64,000 nucleotides of DNA from Verrucomicrobiales bacterium (lineage in GTDB: Bacteria > Verrucomicrobiota > Verrucomicrobiia > Limisphaerales > UBA9464). Position numbers and translations under genes: made by a program. Under the pieces are notes generated by a model that was given only the letters and a program-made list of their open reading frames with translations, had not been told where the DNA came from and did no database searches. This document shows, piece by piece, positions 38,804-44,821 of this stretch. Position 1 is the first letter of the stretch; the number at the start of each line of letters is the position of its first letter. The stretch lies in the NCBI GenBank assembly GCA_016793645.1, contig JAEUHD010000185.1, positions 1 to 64,000 on the forward strand, in the 5' to 3' direction.

Positions 38804-39925
38804 ATGAACACCTTCACCTCCTCCCATCCGATCCCTTCCGGCCGCTCGAGATTGCACCCTCTGCTGGCGCTGGCCGCCGTCCTGCTGACCGCTTGGGCCC
38901 CGGCCCTGGCCGACGGCTGGACCGCGCACAAGGCCAAGGGCGCAGTGCCCTCGGCCCGCTCCGCTCCGGCGGTCGGCGCGCTTGGCAAACACGTCTACCT
39001 GTTCAGCGGCGTGTTCGACAGCATCACCGCCGACCCCCACGTCTGCTACAACGACCTGTACCGGTTTGACACCAAGTCGGACCAGTGGAAGCGCCTGACG
39101 CCGTCCGGTCCCCAGCCCCCGCCCCGGGCGTATGCGGCGTCGGCCAGCCACCCCGGAAGCGACCGCATCTTCGTGTTTGGCGGCGCGTTCTACTCCAGTC
39201 CCTACTATGCCGACTTCACCGTGTATGACGATCTGTGGGCCTACGATGCCAAGCGCAATACCTGGTCCCAGATCAACGCCCAGAATGCGGGTCCGAGCGC
39301 ACGGTCGCGTCCCGCGGCGTGGATGGTGGGCAACAATCTCTACATCTTCGGCGGCATCAACGCCTACTTCGGCACAATGAACGATCTGTGGGTGTATCAT
39401 CTCGCCTCGAACACCTGGTCCGAACTGATTCCGGACGGTGCCGCCGGCTCCCCGCCGTCACGCCATGAAGCGATGTCGGGGACCCGGGTGCAGAACGGCA
39501 AATTGCTGATCTATGGCGGCGAGACGGTGGACGAGAGCTTCAGTTTCGTGACCTTGAACGACACCTGGGCCTACAGCCTGGCCGACAACACCTGGGAAAA
39601 CCTGACCCCGGCGGCGGCGTTCAACATTGATCCTCCCCGCAATCTCGCCGGCGCGGGAGTCCTGTGCGGCAGTCTGTATGTCCAGGGGGGCGACATGCCG
39701 GGCGGCGACAGTGGCGGCTCGGGCTTTGCCCAGAACGTGAGCAACGACCTCTGGAGGTTCGAGTGCGGAAAGTGGATTGAAATCACCTGTCCGGGCCACG
39801 AGGGCCCGTACCTCAAGCGGCATCGCGGCGTGGAGGTCGGCAACGAACTCTTCCTGTTCTCCGGCTACGACTTTGTCGATGGCGCCGAGGTCTGGAACCA
39901 GACCGTCTACTCCTTCAAACCCTGA
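38804..39925 (+). CDS. Exported Kelch-repeat protein
   Basis: A 373-residue protein from ATG 38804 with a signal peptide (LLALAAVLLTAWAPALA) and a single Kelch beta-propeller. The repeats show the GG-Y/W pattern: HVYLFSGVFD, RIFVFGGAFY, NLYIFGGINAYFG, KLLIYGGE, SLYVQGGDMPGGD and ELFLFSGYDF, with NDLW.Y elements between them. Extracellular Kelch propellers bind carbohydrates or proteins; some carry copper-radical active sites, but no such set of residues is evident. It is divergent from the sigma/kinase pair. An in-frame start at 38717 is less likely because the signal peptide begins at 38804. Confidence 0.92.
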   Translation: MNTFTSSHPIPSGRSRLHPLLALAAVLLTAWAPALADGWTAHKAKGAVPSARSAPAVGALGKHVYLFSGVFDSITADPHVCYNDLYRFDTKSDQWKRLTPSGPQPPPRAYAASASHPGSDRIFVFGGAFYSSPYYADFTVYDDLWAYDAKRNTWSQINAQNAGPSARSRPAAWMVGNNLYIFGGINAYFGTMNDLWVYHLASNTWSELIPDGAAGSPPSRHEAMSGTRVQNGKLLIYGGETVDESFSFVTLNDTWAYSLADNTWENLTPAAAFNIDPPRNLAGAGVLCGSLYVQGGDMPGGDSGGSGFAQNVSNDLWRFECGKWIEITCPGHEGPYLKRHRGVEVGNELFLFSGYDFVDGAEVWNQTVYSFKP

Positions 39926-39968
39926 GCGGTCGTTGATCGTCGCAGGGATCCTTTCCCAGAACCATCCA

Positions 39969-40010
39969 GGGCCGGGGGACGCACACGCCGTCTCCCGGCC
40001 CTTTTGCTTT
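39969..40010 (+). terminator. Intrinsic terminator after the Kelch gene
   Basis: The arms GGGCCGGGGGAC (39969-39980) and GTCTCCCGGCCC (39990-40001), with one G-T pair, are followed by TTTTGCTTT. A strong stem and T-tract 44 bases past the stop codon. Confidence 0.92.
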
Positions 40011-40029
40011 CCCGGCAGCCGGAAACACT

Positions 40030-40047
40030 GAACCTGTCACCCTATCC
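40030..40047 (+). repeat. GAACCTGTCACCCTATCC motif, copy 2
   Basis: Exact copy of the motif, 22 bases upstream of the large repeat at 40069. Copy 3 lies on the other side of that repeat. Confidence 0.75.
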
Positions 40048-40068
40048 GATGAGTATGTCTTGATAAGG

Positions 40069-40244
40069 GTGGCTGCGGGCTGCGCCCGCGGGTGACTTCT
40101 CCGACGCACCACAGTGCTGAGGAACTGCGCCCATGGAGTCCTGCGTTGCCAGCCTCGCCCCTGGGCTCCGGGGTACGCCCTGGGGTCCGCGGCGGCCCTG
40201 CCGCGGACGGATTCGAGAGCCGCGCGGCAGCGCGGCTCCACCAC
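40069..40244 (-). repeat. Large multi-hairpin repeat, single copy
   Basis: One complete unit in the orientation of the 17725-18193 cluster, with the same series of hairpins: GGGCTGCGCCCGCGGG, CGCACCACAGTGCTG, GTACGCCCTGG, GTCCGCGGCGGCCCTGCCGC, AGCCGCGCGGCAGCGCGGC. It is flanked on both sides by copies of the GAACCTGTCACC motif. Confidence 0.88.
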
Positions 40245-40255
40245 TGGGAAACAAT

Positions 40256-40272
40256 GAACCTGTCACCTTGTC
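40256..40272 (+). repeat. GAACCTGTCACCTTGTC motif, copy 3
   Basis: A slightly diverged copy, 12 bases after the large repeat. Homology to the end of the giant surface protein gene begins 16 bases further on, so the motif sits at the break point of that fragment. Confidence 0.7.
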
Positions 40273-40287
40273 TTTGAGGAGATTGCA

Positions 40288-40380
40288 CACGGAGTCCAAG
40301 TGGTGGGTCAGCCGTGGACCACGTTCACACATCCCGTGGATGTCTCCGCCGCGGGCTTTTTCCGGATCGAGACCGAGTAG
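40288..40380 (+). pseudogene. Fragment matching the 3' end of the giant surface protein gene
   Basis: Thirty codons and a stop read [30 protein letters not shown]. The end of the giant protein reads [30 protein letters not shown]. The DNA stays similar past the stop codon: CCTTCGATGG.GT and GTCCGA.(C/T)ACGGCAG occur in both places (34022-34064 and 40420-40457). No start codon, signal or upstream homology is present. It is therefore a truncated relic of a related gene or of a segmental duplication, cut where the CTGTCACC motif and large repeat lie. Confidence 0.8.
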
Positions 40381-40447
40381 GGCGCTGCACCCATCGGAGG
40401 AGGGGGGAATCCCCGATTCCTTCGATGGAGTTTCGCGCAAGGTCCGA

Positions 40448-41203
40448 CTACGGCAGAAGCACGTACGTATCCTCGTTCTTTAACAATCCACTCAGGTGCT
40501 TCCGGTACACATGGCTCTGGTCGTGGAGAATTTCGCCCGTGAGCTCCGTTTTCATGAACTGGAACGCCAGGCGCTCGGATTCCTCCCACCCCCGGGTCGC
40601 GGGTGCCTGACGCGGGTTCCCCTGCTCGTAAAGGTCGTGATCAAACTGCTCCCTGGGGTGAACGTTCCCATCGTGAATGTGCAAGGTGGGAAAGAAGAGC
40701 CGCCTCGGATCCCGCCGGGGAAAGAGGAATGCCATGGGGTGCACCTCCTGTTGACCCGGTTGGAACTGAAACACCGCGAAGCTCATCTCATCGTATCCCG
40801 GGAGACTGCGCCAAACGGCCGGGTCCAGGCGGAATCGCTCGTCCAGGCGATTGAAGTCCGCGAGCTTCGGGACAAAGGAGGCCTCGAAGGAACCCACTTG
40901 AAACACCTCCAATTTGCGGGCGGTCGGAGGCGCCCCCGCATACCTGCGATCATCCACACCCACGCCCGGCGTGGGAAATCCATCGCCAAGGTCGGAGAAG
41001 AACTTCGGGTACGCCGACAGGTCCAGGAATTTGAACTCCTCCGGACGGGCTCCCGACTTGAAGGGCAGCGGGAGGATCATGGCCACAGGCTCGCTGGCCG
41101 CGAAGGTCATTTGGTAAACCAGGACCTGGCGTTCGCGGTCGATGGGACGGGCGAAAATACGCGTTCGGGCCACGTGCGAAACGGAGCGGCTGAAGCAACA
41201 CAT
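40448..41203 (-). CDS. Conserved protein of unknown function (MCCFSR N-terminus)
   Basis: A 251-residue protein starting MCCFSRSVSHVARTRIFARP. It continues with LVYQMTFAASEPVAMILPLP, FLDLSAYPKFFSDL, and, near the middle, FVPKLADFNRLDERFRLDPAVW. I recall similar proteins in diverse bacteria without a known function; this is memory, not a search. The paired Cys near the start and a conserved-looking His-rich segment (PTLHIHDGNVHPREQFDHDLY) could suit metal binding, but no enzyme class is evident. There is no signal peptide. Its stop codon falls inside the segment shared with the region after the giant gene. It stands alone between repeats. Confidence 0.78.
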   Translation of the reverse strand: MCCFSRSVSHVARTRIFARPIDRERQVLVYQMTFAASEPVAMILPLPFKSGARPEEFKFLDLSAYPKFFSDLGDGFPTPGVGVDDRRYAGAPPTARKLEVFQVGSFEASFVPKLADFNRLDERFRLDPAVWRSLPGYDEMSFAVFQFQPGQQEVHPMAFLFPRRDPRRLFFPTLHIHDGNVHPREQFDHDLYEQGNPRQAPATRGWEESERLAFQFMKTELTGEILHDQSHVYRKHLSGLLKNEDTYVLLP

Positions 41204-41295
41204 AACCGGCCTTTCGCCGTCGAAGCTAGCCCGTCCTCCCGTCCGACGGACAGTCCAAATCGGATCACCCGATTGGATCGCAGGATCTCGATGTT

Positions 41296-41313
41296 GAACC
41301 TGTCACCCTATCC
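41296..41313 (+). repeat. GAACCTGTCACCCTATCC motif, copy 4
   Basis: Exact copy, followed by a second CCTATCC. No large repeat is adjacent, so the motif can occur without it. Confidence 0.7.
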
Positions 41314-41324
41314 CCTATCCGAGG

Positions 41325-41520
41325 CGGCCGGCCGGAATGACCGCCAGGGTGTGGAGTGCGGCCGCGGAGCTGCCGCTTTGGAATCGCGCTCCGCCCGCGG
41401 CCAAAGCGTATCCTCCCTCAACGGCCGGCCCGGCGGGACGGAAAGCGGTAGAGGGCTACCGCAGTCCATGACGCTTCGCGAGTCGTTGGACAAGGATTGG
41501 GTCCGGTGAAGCGGGAAGGG
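41325..41520. repeat. Hairpin-rich intergenic segment
   Basis: Between the unknown protein and ilvC this stretch contains GCGGCCGCGGAGCTGCCGC and GCGGTAGAGGGCTACCGC (41445-41462), each able to fold into a hairpin. It resembles the style of the other palindromic repeats but occurs once in this window, so assignment to a repeat family is tentative. No open frame here looks coding. Confidence 0.4.
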
Positions 41521-41571
41521 TTTGCAACGAGAAGGATGTCTCCAGGGAGGAGAGCAGACTGCCCCCCCTAA

Positions 41572-41603
41572 AACGAAAAGGCCGCCGGAAGAATCCGGCG
41601 GCC
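41572..41603 (-). terminator. Intrinsic terminator after ilvC
   Basis: Perfect arms GGCCGCCGGA (41580-41589) and TCCGGCGGCC (41594-41603) with a four-base loop. On the minus strand the stem is followed by CTTTTCGTTTT, 40 bases beyond the ilvC stop codon. Confidence 0.92.
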
Positions 41604-41643
41604 GTTGATCCGGGAGTCGGGGACTCCCACACAATGGAAAACC

Positions 41644-42666
41644 TCAGTACGCCGCCTGCGCGCCCTTGAGGTTCTTCTTCTGCATCCAGGGCATGAGCGA
41701 GCGGAGCTTCGCACCGGTCTTCTCGATGCCGTGCTTCTCACCCGCGGCGAGCAGCGCGTTGTAGCGCTTGTAGCCGCCCTGGTACTCCTTGACCCAGTCC
41801 TTGGCGAACTTGCCGGTCTGGATGTCCTTCAAGGCCGCCTTCATCCGCTTCTTCACGGACTTGTCGATGATCTTGGGTCCGACGGTCACATCGCCCCACT
41901 TGGCGGTCTCGGAGATCGAGAACCGCATGCCGGCGATGCCGGACTCATTCATGAGGTCCACGATCAGCTTCAGTTCGTGGAGGCACTCAAAGTAGGCCAT
42001 CTCGGGGGAGTAGCCGGCTTCCACCAGCACTTCGAATCCAGCCTGCACCAGCGCGGACGCGCCGCCGCAGAGGACGGTCTGTTCGCCGAACAGGTCGGTC
42101 TCGGTCTCCTCCTTGAAGGTGGTCTCGATCACGCCCGCGCGGGTGCCGCCGACGCCCTTGGCCCACGCGAGGGCCGTCTTCTTGGCCTTCTTGGACGGGT
42201 TCTGGTACACCGCGATCAGGGCGGGCACGCCCTTGCCCTCGACGAACTGGCGCCGGACGATGTGGCCCGGTCCCTTGGGGGCGACGAGGATGACATCGAC
42301 GTCCTTGGGCGGGACGAGGGTCTTGAAGTGGACGGAGAAGCCGTGGCTGAAGAGCAGCGTCTTGCCCTTGGAGAGGTTGGGCGCGATGTCCTTGGCGTAG
42401 GCGGCCGCCTGCTTGGTGTCGGGCAGGGCGACGAAGATCACGTCGGCGCGGCGGACGGCCTCGGCGGTCGGGACGACTTCAAATCCCTTCTCGCGGGCGA
42501 CCGCGATGGACTTGGAGCCTTCGTAGAGTCCGATGATGACGTTGGCGCCGCTCTCCTTGAGGTTCAGCGCGTGGGCATGGCCCTGGGAGCCGAAGCCGAG
42601 AACGGCGAGGGTTTTGCCTTTGAACACGCCGAGATCGGCGTCCTTGTCGGTGTAGACTTTAGACAT
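41644..42666 (-). CDS. ilvC: Ketol-acid reductoisomerase
   Basis: A 340-residue class I enzyme that isomerises and reduces acetolactate or acetohydroxybutyrate with NAD(P)H in valine, leucine and isoleucine synthesis. The Rossmann loop is [17 protein letters not shown]. Downstream motifs are [24 protein letters not shown], here split as [10 protein letters not shown] and [11 protein letters not shown], and the metal-binding helices around [19 protein letters not shown] and ETAKWGDV. It is the last gene of the ilvH-MNT-HEPN remnant-ilvC run and ends at a strong terminator. ilvB is not in the window. Confidence 0.97.
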   Translation of the reverse strand: MSKVYTDKDADLGVFKGKTLAVLGFGSQGHAHALNLKESGANVIIGLYEGSKSIAVAREKGFEVVPTAEAVRRADVIFVALPDTKQAAAYAKDIAPNLSKGKTLLFSHGFSVHFKTLVPPKDVDVILVAPKGPGHIVRRQFVEGKGVPALIAVYQNPSKKAKKTALAWAKGVGGTRAGVIETTFKEETETDLFGEQTVLCGGASALVQAGFEVLVEAGYSPEMAYFECLHELKLIVDLMNESGIAGMRFSISETAKWGDVTVGPKIIDKSVKKRMKAALKDIQTGKFAKDWVKEYQGGYKRYNALLAAGEKHGIEKTGAKLRSLMPWMQKKNLKGAQAAY

Positions 42667-42720
42667 GTTTAGAATTCCGGAGAGTGTAAAAATGCGGTTC
42701 AGGTTGCAAGCAACCGAAAA

Positions 42721-42873
42721 TCATGCCGGAGGATTCGGAGGCGTCCCTGCATTTGCAGCAAAATGTCCCTCCAGCGCTCGGATCAGGGCGGGAATGTCAT
42801 CCTGAGCGGTCTTCCAGACTCGCACGGGATCGCCGTCGCCATAGTCGTAGGGATAGGCATCATCCCGCGTCAT
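42721..42873 (-). pseudogene. HEPN (DUF86/HepT-like) gene with core deleted
   Basis: A 50-residue frame overlapping the end of the MNT gene by 14 bases, as HEPN genes normally do. It starts MTRDDAY, typical of HEPN proteins of MNT/HEPN pairs, then passes directly to PYDYGDGDPVRVWKTAQ and DDIPALIRALEGHF, which resembles their C-terminal helix. The central 60-70 residues of a normal protein, including the R-X4-6-H nuclease motif, are missing. The junction lies near codon 7-9. If translated, the product would be a tiny peptide without an active site. The remnant reading is inferred from family pattern. Confidence 0.65.
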
Positions 42874-43174
42874 ACAACGTCTCCGTCTTCTCCAGGATCG
42901 ACGCTTTGCGGTAGGGGTTCCGGCTCCGTTCCACTGCGTCCCGATCCAGAAGGTCCACCGGCCTTCCAAAAAGATCCTGGAAACCTTCGGTCAGGGCGGC
43001 CCATTCCAGAAGTTCCACCTCACGATCCCTTTCAGGACGCAACGTTGCCAGCAGGTCCACGTCGCTGTTCGGGCGGAAATTGTCACGGAGGACCGAGCCG
43101 AAGGCCTCCACCTTGGCGATGCCGTGCTGCTGGCAAAAGCGTTCCAGGGCCGCGCCGCTGTAACTGACGTTCAT
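42860..43174 (-). CDS. MNT-type minimal nucleotidyltransferase
   Basis: A 104-residue protein of the pol-beta nucleotidyltransferase fold with the GSxxR and D-x-D motif in AFGSVLRDNFRPNSDVDLL. In MNT/HEPN modules the MNT protein neutralises a HEPN ribonuclease, in known cases by AMPylating it. Here the HEPN partner is reduced to a stub, so the MNT is an orphan. It starts 20 bases after ilvH stops and lies between ilvH and ilvC, so it should be cotranscribed with them. The active-site residues appear intact. Confidence 0.9.
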   Translation of the reverse strand: MNVSYSGAALERFCQQHGIAKVEAFGSVLRDNFRPNSDVDLLATLRPERDREVELLEWAALTEGFQDLFGRPVDLLDRDAVERSRNPYRKASILEKTETLYDAG

Positions 43175-43194
43175 GGAATCACCGGGAATGCTCT

Positions 43195-43668
43195 TCAGGA
43201 ACGGGGCAGGGCGACCTGGCCGGTGCGGGTGAGGTCCAGGATTCCAAAACCCTTCATCAGGGTGATGAACTTCTCGATCTTCCCTTCGCCGCCGGTGATT
43301 TCGATGGTGAGGCTCTCGGGCTGGACGTCCACGACCTTGGCGCGAAACAGCTCGGCCATCTGGGCCACTTCCGCCCGATTGTCGCGTCCGGTCCCCACCT
43401 TGAGGAGCACCAGTTCGCGGTCAATGAAATCGCCCTGCCGGTAGTCGATCACCTTCACGACGTCGATCAGCTTGTCGAGCTGCTTGACGATCTGCTCCAC
43501 GGTGGCGTCGTCCCCGCGGGTGACGATGGACATCCGGGACAGGCTGGGATCGTGGGTGGGGGCGACGTTGAGGGAGTCGATGTTGTAGCCGCGCCCGGAG
43601 AACAGCCCTGCGACGCGCGTCAGCACGCCGAACTTGTTCTCCACGAGGACCGAGATGGTGTGTCGCAT
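43195..43668 (-). CDS. ilvH: Acetolactate synthase small (regulatory) subunit
   Basis: A 157-residue protein from ATG 43668. The N-terminal ACT domain reads HTISVLVENKFGVLTRVAGL, with the usual FSGRGYNIDSLNVAPT; the second half has VELFR-like AELFRAKVVDVQPESLTIE and the GDFIDRELVLLKV segment. The subunit activates the catalytic subunit IlvB and carries valine feedback inhibition. ilvB is not adjacent, so the catalytic subunit must be encoded elsewhere. The upstream leader carries a branched-chain-rich peptide and a terminator. An in-frame extension to 43818 runs back through that terminator and is not used. Confidence 0.96.
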   Translation of the reverse strand: MRHTISVLVENKFGVLTRVAGLFSGRGYNIDSLNVAPTHDPSLSRMSIVTRGDDATVEQIVKQLDKLIDVVKVIDYRQGDFIDRELVLLKVGTGRDNRAEVAQMAELFRAKVVDVQPESLTIEITGGEGKIEKFITLMKGFGILDLTRTGQVALPRS

Positions 43669-43762
43669 GTGCTTCGAGTTCCGTGAATCGTACCGTTGTT
43701 TTGTTCGTGATGTCCCCCGGCTTCCGGGGACCGGTTCACGGTTCACGTGACCCCTCCCGGAA

Positions 43763-43789
43763 ATCGAAAACCCGCGGTTGAACCGCGGG
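43763..43789 (-). terminator. Candidate attenuator terminator of the ilv leader
   Basis: On the minus strand CCCGCGG-TTCAA-CCGCGGG is followed by TTTTCGATTT. It lies 37 bases past the leader peptide stop and about 95 bases before the ilvH start, where a transcription attenuator would sit. Just upstream, GCGACC (43821-43826 region) can pair with GGTCGC that abuts the terminator stem, a possible competing structure. Confidence 0.7.
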
Positions 43790-43825
43790 CGACCCGGGAG
43801 CCGGCAGAACAGGCCCAAGGTCGCG

Positions 43826-43879
43826 TCAGTCCCGTACGATCGGGACGACGCGGCCGAGTACCTTGCCTGCCGGAATCAT
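43826..43879 (-). CDS. ilv leader peptide (17 residues)
   Basis: A short frame reading MIPAGKVLGRVVPIVRD and a TGA stop. Seven of 17 residues are Val, Ile or Leu, with V-V and P-I-V close to the end. It lies about 160 bases upstream of ilvH on the same strand and directly before an intrinsic terminator. This is the arrangement of ribosome-mediated attenuation of branched-chain amino acid operons: stalling at Val/Ile/Leu codons when charged tRNA is scarce would favour an antiterminator. The ribosome binding site is weak. Translation is not proven from sequence. Confidence 0.75.
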   Translation of the reverse strand: MIPAGKVLGRVVPIVRD

Positions 43880-43967
43880 CAGGCCGGGACGCTACCGAAC
43901 GCCCGGAAACAGGGTCAACGGGTTTCTGAGTGTTGCGGGACGGGCCCGCTCAGGCTGAGATCTCCCC

Positions 43968-44774
43968 ATGAGATCCACCGTCGGGGCCCTGCTGCTCACC
44001 CTCGCCGTCCAGGCCGGAGCCCTCGCGGGATCGCCCACGCCGCTGCCCCGGGCGCACGCCCACAACGACTACGAGCACCCGCGCCCCCTCCTCGACGCCC
44101 TGGATCAGGGGTTCGCCAGCGTGGAAGCGGATGTGCATCTGGTGGACGGTAGGTTGCTGGTCGCCCACGACCGATCGAAGGTCCAGCCGGAGCGCACGCT
44201 GGAGGCGCTGTACCTGGATCCCCTCGCCGAGCGCGTCCGAACCAACGGAGGCTTCGTGTATGACCGCGCGACCGAGTTCACCCTCCTGGTGGACATCAAG
44301 GCGGATGCCGCGGGCTCGTACGCCGTCCTGAAGCAGCTGCTGGCGCGGCATCCGGCGCTGTACACCCGGTTTACCGACACCAATCGAACCCAGGGACCGA
44401 TCACCGTGATTTTATCCGGCGACCGCCCCCGGGAGATCGTGAAGTCCGAACCCTCCCGTCTCTGCGCCATCGACGGGACGCTCGCCGACCTGGACGCCCA
44501 ACCCTCGCCGTTTCTCGTCCCGCTGATCAGTGAATCCTGGCGACCCACCTTTGTCTGGTTCCGGGACGAGCAGATTCCCGAGGCGGATCGTCTCAAGTTG
44601 CGAAACCTTGTCACGCGCGCCCACCAGCAGGGCCGGCGCATCCGATTCTGGGGGGTGCAGGACCAGCCCTTTGTGTGGCGGGAATTGCGGGATGCCGGGG
44701 TGGACCTCATCAACACCGACCGGCTTGCCGATCTGAAGCAGTTCCTGACCGCCCCCACCAATCGCCACCGCTGA
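43968..44774 (+). CDS. Exported PI-PLC/GDPD-like phosphodiesterase
   Basis: A 268-residue protein with a signal peptide (VGALLLTLAVQAGALAG). The mature part starts with the active-site strand RAHAHNDYEHPRPLLDALDQ, followed by SVEADVHLVDGRLLVAHDR; the DxH elements and the HND pair match the uncharacterised PI-PLC/GDPD subgroup related to AIM6. The C-terminal strand DLINTDRLADL fits the TIM barrel. It probably cleaves a phosphodiester or lipid-linked substrate outside the cytoplasm. The second DUF1592 gene starts 47 bases downstream on the same strand. Confidence 0.85.
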   Translation: MRSTVGALLLTLAVQAGALAGSPTPLPRAHAHNDYEHPRPLLDALDQGFASVEADVHLVDGRLLVAHDRSKVQPERTLEALYLDPLAERVRTNGGFVYDRATEFTLLVDIKADAAGSYAVLKQLLARHPALYTRFTDTNRTQGPITVILSGDRPREIVKSEPSRLCAIDGTLADLDAQPSPFLVPLISESWRPTFVWFRDEQIPEADRLKLRNLVTRAHQQGRRIRFWGVQDQPFVWRELRDAGVDLINTDRLADLKQFLTAPTNRHR

Positions 44775-44821
44775 CCCTGTCGGGCCGGGACGTTGAATCC
44801 GGATCCCGGCGCGGGCGTCCC

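Noticed and set aside
43712-43732. GTCCCCGG-AAG-CCGGGGGAC hairpin as ilvH terminator
   Set aside because: The stem is strong but no T-run follows on the minus strand. It may shape the leader RNA but is not an intrinsic terminator.
43669-43818. 50-residue N-terminal extension of IlvH
   Set aside because: It reads through the leader terminator hairpin. The ACT domain begins at ATG 43668 as in all known IlvH.
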